Shown: positions 27,054 to 36,306, counted from the stretch's first letter. The stretch is DNA of 64,000 bases from Bradyrhizobium algeriense (GCF_036924595.1 NZ_JAZHRV010000001.1:5890001-5954000), one strand, 5' to 3'. Notes: generated from the sequence alone by a model not told the origin. Made by a program: numbers and translations.

Positions 27054-27245
27054 GATACGCCTTCGCATTCTCGCGACGCCTTTCGCCCGAGGTTTGCTGG
27101 ATAACTTCCCGCCCTCTTTGTCGGAGGGCGCAGGGAAGACCGGGTGCTTGCTGCACCCGCGGTCTCGGATGTTGCTCCGCTCATCCGGGCTACGAAGCTA
27201 CTGGAAATTAACAAGTTCGATAATCAGATGAGCAACGGAGGCTAG

Positions 27246-27449
27246 ATGGCAGAGACCATTGTTCGTTTTATCGGCGCATTGATCCAGGCGGCGCTTGAAC
27301 TGCTCGTCCAGCATACGGGCAAGAAAGCTCTGTCTCTTTGGGGCCGCAAGTCGAATCCCTTTATCGAATTGCTGATTGGTCTGGTCGTCTGGAGTGTCGC
27401 CGGACTTCTGTTGGTCGCGGTTATTGCAGCGCTCACGGCAAAACCATGA
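27246..27449 (+). CDS. Small membrane protein of unknown function
   Basis: 67 residues with a perfect-looking ribosome site (GGAGG 4 bases before the ATG). It has a short amphipathic start (MAETIVRFIGALIQAALELL) and one strong C-terminal transmembrane helix (about 44-63, IGLVVWSVAGLLLVAVIAAL). No Cys or charged motif suggests a function. It stands alone between repeats. Confidence 0.6.
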   Translation: MAETIVRFIGALIQAALELLVQHTGKKALSLWGRKSNPFIELLIGLVVWSVAGLLLVAVIAALTAKP

Positions 27450-27525
27450 CGATGCCGAGTTCTCCCTTCAGAATGTCTTGGGCTGCAACCAAGATGTGCC
27501 GCGAAGTCGTTCTTCGTGCCGGTCC

Positions 27526-27619
27526 GTAGGGTGGGCAAAGCGAAGCGTGCCCACCATCAAACAGCACGCTCGGTGATAGATGGTGGGCACGTCGCTTGCG
27601 CTCCTTTGCCCACCCTACG
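27526..27619. repeat. Dispersed palindromic repeat, 'GTAGGGTGGGCA' family
   Basis: GTAGGGTGGGCAAAGCG...CCTTTGCCCACCCTACG with inner GTGCCCACCATC/GATGGTGGGCAC. It lies between the small membrane-protein gene and convergent ubiA. Confidence 0.92.
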
Positions 27620-27630
27620 CAGCTACGAAT

Positions 27631-28557
27631 TCAGCGCATCACTGCGTCCACGAGCAATCCCGCAGACAGCAGCAGCCCTGCGTCGCGGTTGGAATAGAAT
27701 ATGCGCCGGCACAGCGCGGGATCGCTGATGTCCAGTCGCCTGATCTGCCAGGCCAGATGCGCGGCGAACGCGACCAGACCGGTCCATGCCGGCCAGCGCG
27801 CGCCGCCCAGCGCCAGCGCGATGCCGATCAAAATTACCGCAAGCGAATAGAACACCGCGAGCGCGCGATGGGTGCGCGCGCCGAACAGGCGCGCCGTTGA
27901 CTTGATGCCGATCAGCGCATCGTCCTCGGTGTCCTGATGGGCGTAGATCGTGTCGTAGCCGATGACCCAGGCGATTGAGCCGGCGTAGAGCGCGAGCGCC
28001 GTCAGATCGATCCGCCCGAGCGTGACGGCGAATCCCATCAGCGCGCCCCATGAGAACGCCAGGCCGAGCACGACCTGCGGCCACCAGGTGATGCGCTTCA
28101 TGAAGGGATAGATCGCGACGATGACGAGCGAGGCGATGCCGGTCATGATCGCAAACCAGTTGAACTGCAGCAGTACCAGAAGTCCGACCAGCGCCTGCAG
28201 GACAAGGAAGGCAAATGCCTGCGCCACGCTGATCTGCCCGGCGGGCAATGGCCGCGACCGCGTCCGCTCGACGCGCGCGTCGAGATCGCGGTCGGTGATG
28301 TCGTTCCAGGCGCACCCCGCCCCGCGCATGACAAAGGCGCCGATCAAGAACAGCACGATCACGAGCGGCAATTGCGAGACGTCGCGGGCAATGCCGGCGG
28401 CCAGCGCCGCCGACCACCAGCACGGCATCAGCAACAGCCACGATCCGATCGGACGGTCGAAACGGGAGAGCCGCAAATAGGGCCGCGACCAGGACGGCGC
28501 GCGCGTATCGACCCAGTTGCCGGTGGCATCGGCAACGCGGGTGGTCGCGTCGCTCAT
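27631..28557 (-). CDS. ubiA: 4-hydroxybenzoate polyprenyltransferase
   Basis: Integral membrane enzyme that prenylates 4-hydroxybenzoate in ubiquinone synthesis. 308 residues with about eight to nine hydrophobic helices. Both aspartate-rich motifs are present: NDITDRDLDARVERTRSRPL (first NDxxDxxxD, about residues 86-94) and YDTIYAHQDTEDD (second, about 200-212). The N-terminus RPYLRLSRFDRPIGSWLLLMP is typical. It follows the secreted-protein gene at 28568 by about ten bases and may be cotranscribed with it. Confidence 0.96.
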   Translation of the reverse strand: MSDATTRVADATGNWVDTRAPSWSRPYLRLSRFDRPIGSWLLLMPCWWSAALAAGIARDVSQLPLVIVLFLIGAFVMRGAGCAWNDITDRDLDARVERTRSRPLPAGQISVAQAFAFLVLQALVGLLVLLQFNWFAIMTGIASLVIVAIYPFMKRITWWPQVVLGLAFSWGALMGFAVTLGRIDLTALALYAGSIAWVIGYDTIYAHQDTEDDALIGIKSTARLFGARTHRALAVFYSLAVILIGIALALGGARWPAWTGLVAFAAHLAWQIRRLDISDPALCRRIFYSNRDAGLLLSAGLLVDAVMR

Positions 28558-28567
28558 CGAGCCGGGA

Positions 28568-29224
28568 TCATCGCGCGAGAACGTTGCCGTTCAACGTATC
28601 GAAGGTGCTGCCGCCCTTCTTCACGGCTTGCGCCTCAGGCAGCGCCGCCGAAGAGCCAAGCACTTCGCTCAGGCTCGGACCGGCCGGTCCCCGCGCCTGC
28701 GCCTGCTGCGCGACGGCGCAGACCTGCTTCTGCATCTTCTCGGTGTTCTTGTGGCCGTTCTTGAGCTGGTCGGCGATCTGCGGCGGAATTCCGCATTTGG
28801 CCGAGTTGGTCTCGACATATTTGATCATCTTCAATTCGGCCTGGCCGAAATTGCCGATCAGCTTGCAGGCCTCGTCCGGCGGCGCCTTGCGGTCGCTCGC
28901 GGCCTTGATCAGCTTGCCTCGCTTCTCGGCCTCCTCGCGCAGGGGAACGAAACCTTTCATGCAGGCGTCTGCCCCACCGCTGGCCTGTGGCGGCGGCCCA
29001 CTGAATCCGCTGGAAACCGGAGCCGCACCTTGCGACGGGAACGGCGACGGCGCGCCGACCGAGGCCGACGGCGCAGCGCCATTCACCGGCGGAAACGGAG
29101 AGGCCGCGGCAGGTGCCGCGCTCTGGTTGGGCAATGGCGCCGGGAACGCGCTCTGCGCAAGCGCTTGCCCGGCGTGAACGGTCACGACGACAGCGGTCAG
29201 CGGCACAATCAGGCGGCGGATCAT
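28568..29224 (-). CDS. Secreted hypothetical protein, copy 1 of a tandem duplicate
   Basis: 218 residues from the ATG at 29224 (CGGAG upstream). A signal peptide (IRRLIVPLTAVVVTVHAGQ, cleavage after ALAQ) precedes a long Pro/Ala/Ser linker (about 25-80). The conserved domain (about 85-180) starts DACMKGFVPLREEAEKR and includes LIKAASDRKAPPDEACKLIG, NFGQAELKMIKYVE, KCGIPPQIADQLKNGHKNT and EKMQKQVC. Four cysteines suggest two disulfides in a small helical periplasmic domain. The same domain is present in the gene at 29504-30052. Function unknown. Confidence 0.8.
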   Translation of the reverse strand: MIRRLIVPLTAVVVTVHAGQALAQSAFPAPLPNQSAAPAAASPFPPVNGAAPSASVGAPSPFPSQGAAPVSSGFSGPPPQASGGADACMKGFVPLREEAEKRGKLIKAASDRKAPPDEACKLIGNFGQAELKMIKYVETNSAKCGIPPQIADQLKNGHKNTEKMQKQVCAVAQQAQARGPAGPSLSEVLGSSAALPEAQAVKKGGSTFDTLNGNVLAR

Positions 29225-29379
29225 CAAGGGTGTATCTCCGGCGAGGTCCAGGCAACGCTGGCGTGTTCCGAACGAAGCAGATTTGCAATGGGCAATTTTA
29301 CGATTCCTGCCGACGCTTAACAACCCGTTGATTGGGGCAGCAGCACGGCGCATGGCCGCCGGTAAGCCAACAATGGCCT

Positions 29380-29427
29380 CCGGATTCTAGCGCTTTAGGC
29401 TAAAAGCGCCCGGAAACGGAACATTTC
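29380..29427. repeat. Duplicated leader segment (partner of 30173-30222)
   Basis: CTCCGGATT, then GCTTTAGGCTAAAAGCGCCC and GGAAACGGAA occur here and again directly before rsmE. This shows that the duplication that made the two secreted genes included the intergenic region up to the rsmE start. The core GCTTTAGGCTAAAAGC is itself a short inverted repeat. Confidence 0.8.
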
Positions 29428-29503
29428 AGATGCCGTACCCGGTTTCGTGACCGTCCAGGTGGCGCATTCCGGCTGCAGCTGGTCGCGACGCGTTTCATCC
29501 AGG

Positions 29504-30052
29504 TCACAAGGGATCGATGGCACGGAGGAGCGGAGCGGATGCGGGCCAGAAGTCGCCCGGCCCCAGCACTTCGTTCAGGTCCGGATCCGCTGAGGGGCGC
29601 TGCTGCGCCATCTTGCAGACCTGCTTCTGCACCTTCTCGGTGTTCTTGTGGCCGTTCCTGAGCTGATCGGCGATCCGCGGCGGAATTCCGCATTTGGCCG
29701 AGTTCGACTCGATATATTTGATCATCTTCACTTCGGCCTGGCCGAAATTTCCAATCAGCTTGCAGGCCTCATCGGGCGGCGCCTTGCGGTCGCTCGCGGC
29801 CTTGATCAGTTTGCTGCGCCGCTCGGCTTCCTCGCGCAAGGGAGCGAAACCTTTCATGCAAGCGTCCACAGGGCCGCTGGTCTGCGGCGGCGCACCGCCG
29901 AACGCAGGGCTGGCAATCGGCGCGCTGTTGCTCGCGGGCGCTTCGGCCTGGCCGGGCAGCGGCGCAGGAAATGTGCCCTGCGCGAATGCCAGCCCGGCGT
30001 GATGGGTCGCGACGGCCAAGGTTAGCGGCACAATCAGTCGGCGGATGATCAA
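29504..30052 (-). CDS. Secreted hypothetical protein, copy 2 of a tandem duplicate, TTG start
   Basis: Paralogue of the previous gene. The aligned start reads TTG-ATC-ATC where copy 1 has TTG-ATG-ATC, so the ATG is lost and TTG at 30052 is the best start (182 residues). Signal peptide IRRLIVPLTLAVATHHAG ends at AFAQ. The linker is shorter, and the domain DACMKGFAPLREEAERR, KLIKAASDRKAPPDEACKLI, KCGIPPRIADQLRNGHKNT is nearly identical to copy 1. The C-terminus diverges after QQRPSADPDLNEVLG. It may be weakly expressed. Upstream DNA is also duplicated. Confidence 0.75.
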   Translation of the reverse strand: MIIRRLIVPLTLAVATHHAGLAFAQGTFPAPLPGQAEAPASNSAPIASPAFGGAPPQTSGPVDACMKGFAPLREEAERRSKLIKAASDRKAPPDEACKLIGNFGQAEVKMIKYIESNSAKCGIPPRIADQLRNGHKNTEKVQKQVCKMAQQRPSADPDLNEVLGPGDFWPASAPLLRAIDPL

Positions 30053-30172
30053 CGGTTTCTCTCGGGCGCAATCGGGGCGAGCACTACGATTTAAGCGCTT
30101 TATGTTACCCCTCAACAACCCCTGAAAATGAGGCGATAGCGCGGCGCAGGGCCACGCTGGGGCGCCAAACTT

Positions 30173-30222
30173 GGGCTCCGGATTTTGCCGCTTTAGGCTA
30201 AAAGCGCCCCGGAAACGGAAAA
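30173..30222. repeat. Duplicated leader segment upstream of rsmE
   Basis: Second copy of the segment at 29380-29427 (GCTTTAGGCTAAAAGCGCCC with flanking matches), lying between the divergent copy 2 gene and rsmE, so it should contain their promoters. Confidence 0.8.
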
Positions 30223-30229
30223 CCTCGCC

Positions 30230-32329
30230 ATGCCTGACCTCGACTTTCGCGCCCCTCGCCTGTTCGTCGACGCCCCCTTGCAGCAGGGCGCGCGGATCGA
30301 ACTGGAGCGCAACCAGAGCAATTATCTCGGCAACGTGCTCAGGCTTTCGGCCGGCGAATCGATCCTGGTGTTCAACGGCCGCGACGGCGAATGGCGGGCG
30401 CAGATCGAGGGCCGCAAGCGGCCGGACAGCCTGACCATCGTCGCGCGGACGCGGCCGCAGGATCGCCTGCCCGATATCGCCTATGTCTTTGCGCCGCTGA
30501 AACACGCTCGCCTCGACTACATGGTGCAGAAGGCCGTCGAGATGGGGGTCTCAAGGCTGCAGCCGGTGTTGACGCGGCACACCCAGATTTCGCGGGTCAA
30601 CGTTGAGCGGATGCGTGCCAACGTTATCGAAGCCGCCGAGCAATGCGGCATCCTGAGCCTTGCCGATGTTGCCGAGCCGATGCCGTTCGATCGGTTTCTG
30701 ACCCAGCGCCAGCCGGAGCGTCTACTGGTTTTCTGCGACGAGGCGGCGGAAACCACCTCGCCACTGCAGGCCCTGCAAAACGGGTTAACCGCAGCTAGCG
30801 GCATCGACATCCTGATCGGCCCCGAGGGCGGATTTGCCGACGAAGAACGCGCGCTGCTGCTGCGGCAGCCGAGGACGCTGCGGCTGTCTTTGGGCCCCCG
30901 CATCCTGCGCGCGGATACCGCCGGCGTCGCCGCGCTGGCGCTGGTGCAGACGGTGCTGGGGGATTGGCTGGCACGGGCCCGGCTGGCACGGGCCCGGCCA
31001 GCCAACGGAAGGCTAACCGTTAAGCCACCGGCCATTAATTCAGTTGGCCAATCCCTGTCGAAACGCCGCCCCGGCCATGCTAAGGCCTGCGCCAACGAGG
31101 CCCCTCGGAACCCCGGGGAACCCCAAACGAACCCTGGAACCCGGTTTTTCCGGATATTTGGACCTGAAATGACCGCGACCGCCGCCATCACAGGTGCTGC
31201 CGGATCCGCCGCCTGGGCGGACGCCCTGCTATTGTCGTTTGCACAAGGCGGCTACGTCCAGGCCCACCCCGGCATCCTGCAGCCGGCGGAGCCGTTCCTC
31301 GACCTTTCCGGTGAGGACATCCGCAAGAGCCTTTACCTGACCACCGACCCGTCCGGCGAGGAACTCTGCCTGCGGCCCGACCTCACCATTCCGGTGGCGC
31401 GCGATTATCTCGCCTCTGCCAGCGCCGGAAAGCCCGCGGGCTTCAGCTATCTCGGGCCGGTGTTCCGCTATCGCGGCGGCCAGCCCAGCGAATTTCTGCA
31501 GGCCGGCATCGAATCCTTTGGCCGGCAGGACCGCGCGGCGGCGGATGCGGAAATGCTGGCGCTGGCGCTGGAAGCGACCACAGCTTTCGGATTGAAGGAT
31601 GTCGACATCCGCACCGGCGACGTCGCGCTTTTCACGGCGCTGATCGACGCGCTCAATCTCTATCCGGTATGGCGGCGGCGGCTGATCAAGGACTTCAACC
31701 GCAAGGTCAGCCTCGCCGAGGACATCGAGCGGCTGACGCTTGCGACCGCGCCCGGCCGCAACGAATATGAGGGCGTGCTGGCGGCGCTTGCCGGCTCCGA
31801 CCGCAAGGCGGCGCTGGCGCTGGTCACCGATTTGATGTCGATCGCCGGCACCACCAATGTCGGCGGACGAACGGTCGCCGAAATCGCCGACCGCTTCCTC
31901 GAACAATCGACGCTGAAGGGCGGTGCGTTGCCGCGCGATGCGCTTGCCATCATCAAGCGCTTCCTCGCGATCGCGGGTGATCCCGATGAATCGGTGGCGC
32001 AACTGCGTGCGCTCGCCGCTGACGCCAAGCTCGATCTCGCCGCCGCCATCGACCAGCTCGAAAGCCGCGTCGGATTCATGGCCGCGCGCGGCATCGACAC
32101 GAAGCTGACGCGGTTTTCCACCTCGTTCGGCCGCGGGCTCGACTACTACACCGGCTTCGAATTCGAGCTGCACGGCAAAGGAAATACCAAAGGCAACGGC
32201 GTCGAGCCGCTGGTGGCCGGCGGTCGCTATGATGGCCTGATGACGCAGCTCGGTTCGCCCGCACCGATCCCGGCGGTCGGCTTCTCGGTGTGGATCGAGG
32301 CTTTGACGAAGCTAGGGAGCGCCGCATGA
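30230..32329 (+). CDS. rsmE: RsmE (16S rRNA m3U1498 methyltransferase) open in frame into HisZ: apparent fusion
   Basis: A 699-codon frame. Residues 1 to about 245 are RsmE, a SPOUT/knot methyltransferase for U1498: [57 protein letters not shown], and the SAM knot [12 protein letters not shown] and [18 protein letters not shown]. RsmE normally ends near LVQTVLGDW; here there is no stop. About 66 linker codons follow, rich in Arg, Pro and Ala, then hisZ from residue 314. A 15-base tandem duplication lies at 30968-30997, and both other frames have a TAA at 31014 and 31021, so a small frame change would restore a normal end. Fusion or frameshift cannot be settled here. Confidence 0.8.
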   Translation: MPDLDFRAPRLFVDAPLQQGARIELERNQSNYLGNVLRLSAGESILVFNGRDGEWRAQIEGRKRPDSLTIVARTRPQDRLPDIAYVFAPLKHARLDYMVQKAVEMGVSRLQPVLTRHTQISRVNVERMRANVIEAAEQCGILSLADVAEPMPFDRFLTQRQPERLLVFCDEAAETTSPLQALQNGLTAASGIDILIGPEGGFADEERALLLRQPRTLRLSLGPRILRADTAGVAALALVQTVLGDWLARARLARARPANGRLTVKPPAINSVGQSLSKRRPGHAKACANEAPRNPGEPQTNPGTRFFRIFGPEMTATAAITGAAGSAAWADALLLSFAQGGYVQAHPGILQPAEPFLDLSGEDIRKSLYLTTDPSGEELCLRPDLTIPVARDYLASASAGKPAGFSYLGPVFRYRGGQPSEFLQAGIESFGRQDRAAADAEMLALALEATTAFGLKDVDIRTGDVALFTALIDALNLYPVWRRRLIKDFNRKVSLAEDIERLTLATAPGRNEYEGVLAALAGSDRKAALALVTDLMSIAGTTNVGGRTVAEIADRFLEQSTLKGGALPRDALAIIKRFLAIAGDPDESVAQLRALAADAKLDLAAAIDQLESRVGFMAARGIDTKLTRFSTSFGRGLDYYTGFEFELHGKGNTKGNGVEPLVAGGRYDGLMTQLGSPAPIPAVGFSVWIEALTKLGSAA
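30968..30997. repeat. 15-base tandem duplication in the rsmE tail
   Basis: Two exact copies of CTGGCACGGGCCCGG, encoding LARAR twice, exactly where RsmE should end. It preserves the frame. Confidence 0.92.
31169..32329 (+). CDS. hisZ: ATP phosphoribosyltransferase regulatory subunit HisZ
   Basis: Histidyl-tRNA synthetase-like regulatory subunit that forms a complex with HisG for the first step of histidine synthesis. If translated separately it starts at the ATG at 31169 (GGA 9 bases upstream), giving 386 residues. Class II synthetase motifs are recognisable: [71 protein letters not shown] and [10 protein letters not shown]. It lacks the C-terminal anticodon-binding domain of HisS. It overlaps hisG as ATGA. 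It is in frame with rsmE without an intervening stop. Confidence 0.9.
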   Translation: MTATAAITGAAGSAAWADALLLSFAQGGYVQAHPGILQPAEPFLDLSGEDIRKSLYLTTDPSGEELCLRPDLTIPVARDYLASASAGKPAGFSYLGPVFRYRGGQPSEFLQAGIESFGRQDRAAADAEMLALALEATTAFGLKDVDIRTGDVALFTALIDALNLYPVWRRRLIKDFNRKVSLAEDIERLTLATAPGRNEYEGVLAALAGSDRKAALALVTDLMSIAGTTNVGGRTVAEIADRFLEQSTLKGGALPRDALAIIKRFLAIAGDPDESVAQLRALAADAKLDLAAAIDQLESRVGFMAARGIDTKLTRFSTSFGRGLDYYTGFEFELHGKGNTKGNGVEPLVAGGRYDGLMTQLGSPAPIPAVGFSVWIEALTKLGSAA

Positions 32330-33303
32330 CCGCCCCCTTCGTTCTCGCCGTTCCGTCCAAGGGCCGCCTGCAGGAGAACGCCGAGGCGTTTTTCACGCGC
32401 GCGGGGCTCTCGCTGGCGAAACCGCGCGGCGCGCGCGATTATCGCGGCACGATTTCCGGCCTCGACAATGTCGAGATCGCCTATCTCTCCGCGAGCGAAA
32501 TCGCCTCGCAACTGGCGCGCGGCATGGTGCATCTCGGCGTCACCGGCGAGGACCTGTTGCGCGAAAGCATTGCGGATGCCGACAAGCGCGTGCTGCTGAT
32601 CGACAATCTCGGCTTCGGCAGCGCCAATGTCGTGGTCGCGGTGCCGCAGGCCTGGATCGACGTCCGCACCATGGCCGACCTCGACGACGTCACGACCGGT
32701 TTCCGCGCGAAGCATAATCGGCGGATGCGGGTCGCAACCAAATACATCAACCTGACGCGCAACTTCTTCGCCGCCCACGGCGTGGTCGATTACCGCATCG
32801 TCGAAAGCGCCGGCGCCACCGAGGGCGCGCCCGCGGTCGGCACCGCCGAGATGATCGTCGACATCACCACCACGGGCGCGACGCTCGCCGCCAATGGTCT
32901 CAAGGTGCTGGACGACGGCGTGATCCTGCGCAGCCAGGCCAACCTCGTGGCGTCAAAGGATGCCGACTGGTCGGCTGACGCCCGCGAGACCGCGCGCGTC
33001 ATCCTCGACCACATCGCCGCACGCGCCCGGGCCAGCAAATATCGCGAGGTGCGAACGCGCTTCGCCGGCTGCAACGATGCGTTGCTGGCGGAGGCGCATA
33101 ATCGTTTTGGCGTGGTGGCGCCGTTCGGCGGACCGACCTCGTCGGGCATGATCACGCTGCACTGCCCGCCGATGCAGCTTTACGCGCTCGGCAGTTTCCT
33201 GCGTGAGCATGGCGCCGACACGGTGTCGATCGCCTCGCTCGACTACGTGCTCGACCGGGAAAACCCGTTATTTGCCAGGCTCGAGGCGTTCTTGCGGCAA
33301 TGA
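32326..33303 (+). CDS. hisG: ATP phosphoribosyltransferase catalytic subunit HisG
   Basis: Condenses ATP and PRPP, the committed step of histidine synthesis. 325 residues from the ATG that overlaps the hisZ stop (ATGA at 32326). Key segments: [48 protein letters not shown], and the PRPP loop [20 protein letters not shown]. HisG that depends on HisZ is usually the short form of about 200-230 residues; this one has about 100 extra C-terminal residues ([16 protein letters not shown] onward), which is a feature to note. Translational coupling with hisZ supports complex formation. Confidence 0.95.
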   Translation: MTAPFVLAVPSKGRLQENAEAFFTRAGLSLAKPRGARDYRGTISGLDNVEIAYLSASEIASQLARGMVHLGVTGEDLLRESIADADKRVLLIDNLGFGSANVVVAVPQAWIDVRTMADLDDVTTGFRAKHNRRMRVATKYINLTRNFFAAHGVVDYRIVESAGATEGAPAVGTAEMIVDITTTGATLAANGLKVLDDGVILRSQANLVASKDADWSADARETARVILDHIAARARASKYREVRTRFAGCNDALLAEAHNRFGVVAPFGGPTSSGMITLHCPPMQLYALGSFLREHGADTVSIASLDYVLDRENPLFARLEAFLRQ

Positions 33304-33378
33304 GGCTGCCGTTTCGTTCATCGTTGCGACAGACTCTGGCAGGTAACATATACGATTGGATGATCTGGGACCTGATCG

Positions 33379-34422
33379 ATGACGCTGGGCTCTGACGTTT
33401 CCCGCCTGTCGACGACCGCAGCCAGCGCCGCGGCGCAAGGCCTGTCGATCGTCGTACCGCTGTACAACGAGGCGGCAGGGCTCGCTTTGCTGCACGAGCG
33501 GCTGGTCGGCCTCGCCCGCACGCTGAAGGCACGTTTCGGCCTTGCCAGCGAAGTGGTCTATGTCGACGACGGCAGCGCCGACAATACGCTTGCGATCGCG
33601 CGCACGCTTAACGCTGATGCGCTCGACATCCAGGTGGTGTCGCTGTCGCGCAATTTCGGCAAGGAAGCGGCGCTGATGGCGGGGCTGGACCATGCCCGCC
33701 GCGGCGCTGTCCTGTTCATGGACGGTGACGGCCAGCATCCGCCGAGCCTGGTCGAAAAGCTGGTCGCGCACTGGATCGATGACGGCTACGACGTCGTCTA
33801 TACGGCGAAGGCTAATCGCGACAATGAATCGTTCCTGCGCCGCCAGGCGGTGCACGGCTTCTACGCGCTGATCAACTGGGGCGCACGGCAGAAAATCCCC
33901 GAGGACGCCGGCGATTTCCGCCTGCTGTCGCCGCGCGCCGCCGCCGCACTGCGGCAGCTTCCCGAGCGCAACCGCTTCTTCAAGGGACTGGCGAGCTGGA
34001 TCGGCTTCCGCCAGATCCGCGTCGATTATGAACCGGCGCCGCGCGCACACGGCGTCACCACCTTCAGCCCCGGCCGGCTGGTGGGGCTGTCGATCGAGGG
34101 ATTGACGTCGTTCTCAGTGGCGCCGCTGCGCTTTGCGAGCCTGTTCGGCGTGCTGCTTGCCGTCGGCGCCTTCCTGTTCGGCCTGACTATTCTCTGGGAA
34201 GTCTGGACCACCGGCAAGCAGGTCCCCGGCTATCCCTCGCTGGTGATCGGCCTGATGACGATCGGCGGCGTGCAACTCATCATGATCGGCATCGTCGGCG
34301 AATATATCGGCAAGATCCTCTCCGAGTTGAAGGCGCGGCCGATCTACTTCGTCGCCGAGCATTCCGAAAAGCGCGCCGATGGCGAGACCACGGCCAGCGT
34401 CGAACGGACCGCCGCCGAATGA
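33379..34422 (+). CDS. Family 2 glycosyltransferase with C-terminal membrane helices (polyprenyl-phosphate type)
   Basis: 347 residues. The GT-A domain begins about residue 16: LSIVVPLYNEAAGLALLHER, VVYVDDGSADNTLAIART, SRNFGKEAALMAGLDHARRG, and the metal site FMDGDGQHPP (DxD-like). DAGDFRLLSPRAAAALRQLP and ERNRFFKGLASWIG are typical of DPM1/GtrB/ArnC-like enzymes that load a sugar on undecaprenyl phosphate. Two membrane helices follow (about 254-277 and 290-312). It overlaps the downstream HpnK-like gene as ATGA, so the pair likely modifies a lipid-linked sugar. Confidence 0.92.
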   Translation: MTLGSDVSRLSTTAASAAAQGLSIVVPLYNEAAGLALLHERLVGLARTLKARFGLASEVVYVDDGSADNTLAIARTLNADALDIQVVSLSRNFGKEAALMAGLDHARRGAVLFMDGDGQHPPSLVEKLVAHWIDDGYDVVYTAKANRDNESFLRRQAVHGFYALINWGARQKIPEDAGDFRLLSPRAAAALRQLPERNRFFKGLASWIGFRQIRVDYEPAPRAHGVTTFSPGRLVGLSIEGLTSFSVAPLRFASLFGVLLAVGAFLFGLTILWEVWTTGKQVPGYPSLVIGLMTIGGVQLIMIGIVGEYIGKILSELKARPIYFVAEHSEKRADGETTASVERTAAE

Positions 34423-35261
34423 ACGACGCTGCGCTGCGCCGGATCTGGCTGTGCGCCGACGATTACGGACTGGCCGAGGGCGTCAACCGCGCCATTCGCG
34501 ATTTGATCTCCCGCGGCCGTCTCAATGCCACCTCGGTGATGGTGGTAGGCTCAGCGATCGGACGCAGCGAGGTCGCCGCGCTGCAGGATCTCGCGGCGAA
34601 CAGCCCGCGCTGCGCGATCGGGCTGCATGCGACGCTGACCGCGCCGTTTCGTCCGCTGACGATGCACTTCCGCCCCACCGACGGCGGCCTGTTTCTGCCG
34701 TTTCCGAATCTCTTGCGCGCGGGCCTGCTGCGGCGGCTCGACCCTGAAATGATCGAAGACGAACTTCTGGCCCAGCTCGCGGCGTTCAAGGAGCTGTTCG
34801 GCCGCGCGCCCGATTTCGTCGACGGCCATCAGCACGCGCAACTCTTTCCGCAGGTGCGCGACGCCTTCCTGCGCGCGGTGAAGGAAGCCGCCCCCGCCGC
34901 CTGGGTACGCCAGGGCGGGCGCCTCAAGCCGCTGGCCGGGCTGCTCGGCGCGCCCAAGGCGCTGGTGCTCGACATTCTCAGCGCGCAATTCCGCAAGCGC
35001 GCCACCCGTGCCGGCATCCCGTTCAATCCCGCCTTCGCCGGCGCCTATGATTTTTCAAAAGAACCCGATTTCGCGGTGCTGATGGGTGAGTTCCTTCGGG
35101 AATTGCCGGATGGCGCGCTCGTGATGTGCCACCCTGGATTCGTCGACCCAACGCTCGAAAGCCTCGACCCCCTCACCACCCAGCGCGAGGCGGAACATGC
35201 GTATCTCGCAAGCGATCGATTCCCGGCATTGCTGGCGGCGAATAAAGTTACATTGAGTTGA
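34419..35261 (+). CDS. ChbG/HpnK (YdjC-like) carbohydrate deacetylase
   Basis: 280-residue metal-dependent deacetylase. Metal ligands are visible in WLCADDYGLAEGVNRAIRDL (D14-D15) and in FVDGHQHAQLFPQVRDAF (H-x-H). Other family segments: LNATSVMVVG, IGLHATLTAPFRPL and VMCHPGF near the end. HpnK removes an acetyl group during hopanoid head-group synthesis; ChbG acts on chitobiose. It is coupled to the upstream GT2 gene, which favours a role in a glycolipid such as hopanoid or lipid A modification, but no hopanoid gene is in the window. Confidence 0.88.
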   Translation: MNDAALRRIWLCADDYGLAEGVNRAIRDLISRGRLNATSVMVVGSAIGRSEVAALQDLAANSPRCAIGLHATLTAPFRPLTMHFRPTDGGLFLPFPNLLRAGLLRRLDPEMIEDELLAQLAAFKELFGRAPDFVDGHQHAQLFPQVRDAFLRAVKEAAPAAWVRQGGRLKPLAGLLGAPKALVLDILSAQFRKRATRAGIPFNPAFAGAYDFSKEPDFAVLMGEFLRELPDGALVMCHPGFVDPTLESLDPLTTQREAEHAYLASDRFPALLAANKVTLS

Positions 35262-35390
35262 TAAGACTCAACAAATCCCGGCGTTTTGTCGCATACCAAA
35301 ATTTAATTCGGCCACCCACTACTTGCGACACAAACCCCGTCCTACATCTCTCCGGCGCGTTGACGACGATCCGACGCGAGGGAGAGGGCC

Positions 35391-36242
35391 ATGACACCGC
35401 AAGAACGCCAACTGATTGACGGTCTTTTCGACCGGCTCACCAAGCTGGAGAACGCCCCGCGCGATGCGGAGGCGATGTCAGCGATCATGCAGGGCCTGCG
35501 CAACGCGCCCAATGCGGTCTATGCGCTGGTGCAAACGACGCTGGTGCAGGACGAAGCGCTGAAGCGCGCCGACATGCGCATCCAGGAATTGGAAGCGGCA
35601 GCGGGTCAGCAAAATCAATCCGGCGGCTTCCTCGATTCGATGCGCGATGCGATCTTCGGGCAGAACCAGCCGCAAGGTTCGTCACATGGTTCGGTACCCA
35701 ACGTTCGTGCGCCCGAGATGGGCGGCAATTCGGGCGGCAGCCGTCCGGCGTGGAACACGGGCCAGGTCTTGCAGCAGAGCCAACCGCCCGGACAATATAA
35801 TCAGCCGTCCTATGCCCAGCCCCAGCTCTATGGCGCGCAGCCGCCGCAGCAGTCGCCGTTCGGCGGCGGTGGCGGCTCGTTCCTCGGCACCGCAGCGGCG
35901 GCCGCGGTCGGCGTGGTCGGCGGCTCGTTGCTGGCCGGCAGCCTCCGTTCGATGATGGGCGGCGGCGGCAACCACCAAAGCTTCGGCGACACGGCCAACC
36001 ATAGCGGCGGAATCGAAGACCGCAGGCCGTGGAGCGACCAGTCCGGCGGCGACCTGGCGCGCGACGCCGGGATCAACGACATCGGTTCGCGCGGCTCGTC
36101 CAGCCAGCGCGCCGACAACAACGACAACGATTCCGGTTCGCGGCAGGGCTTCTTCGATCAGGCCTCGCATGACGATGACGACATGGACCACGATGCCGAC
36201 GGCTTCGACGGCGACGATGGTGGTGATGGCGATTACGCGTGA
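35391..36242 (+). CDS. DUF2076 family protein
   Basis: 283 residues with a strong ribosome site (GAGGGAGAGG before the ATG). The conserved N-terminal domain is MTPQERQLIDGLFDRLTKLE, MSAIMQGLRNAPNAVYALVQ, VQDEALKRADMRIQEL. Then comes a Gln/Pro/Gly-rich region, a short glycine-rich hydrophobic hairpin (about 163-188, FLGTAAAAAVGVVGGSLLAG), and an acidic end with an Asp/Gly run. The architecture suggests a periplasmic or membrane-associated protein. Role unknown. A strong terminator follows 25 bases later. Confidence 0.9.
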   Translation: MTPQERQLIDGLFDRLTKLENAPRDAEAMSAIMQGLRNAPNAVYALVQTTLVQDEALKRADMRIQELEAAAGQQNQSGGFLDSMRDAIFGQNQPQGSSHGSVPNVRAPEMGGNSGGSRPAWNTGQVLQQSQPPGQYNQPSYAQPQLYGAQPPQQSPFGGGGGSFLGTAAAAAVGVVGGSLLAGSLRSMMGGGGNHQSFGDTANHSGGIEDRRPWSDQSGGDLARDAGINDIGSRGSSSQRADNNDNDSGSRQGFFDQASHDDDDMDHDADGFDGDDGGDGDYA

Positions 36243-36264
36243 GCGGTGTCTGAGTTGAAAAGTC

Positions 36265-36297
36265 AAAACGGCCGCCCGATCAGGCGGCCGTTTTTTT
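36265..36297 (+). terminator. Intrinsic terminator after the DUF2076 gene
   Basis: AAAACGGCCGCC/GGCGGCCG stem with a 6-base loop followed by seven Ts. Confidence 0.92.
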
Positions 36298-36306
36298 GTT
36301 GGGACG

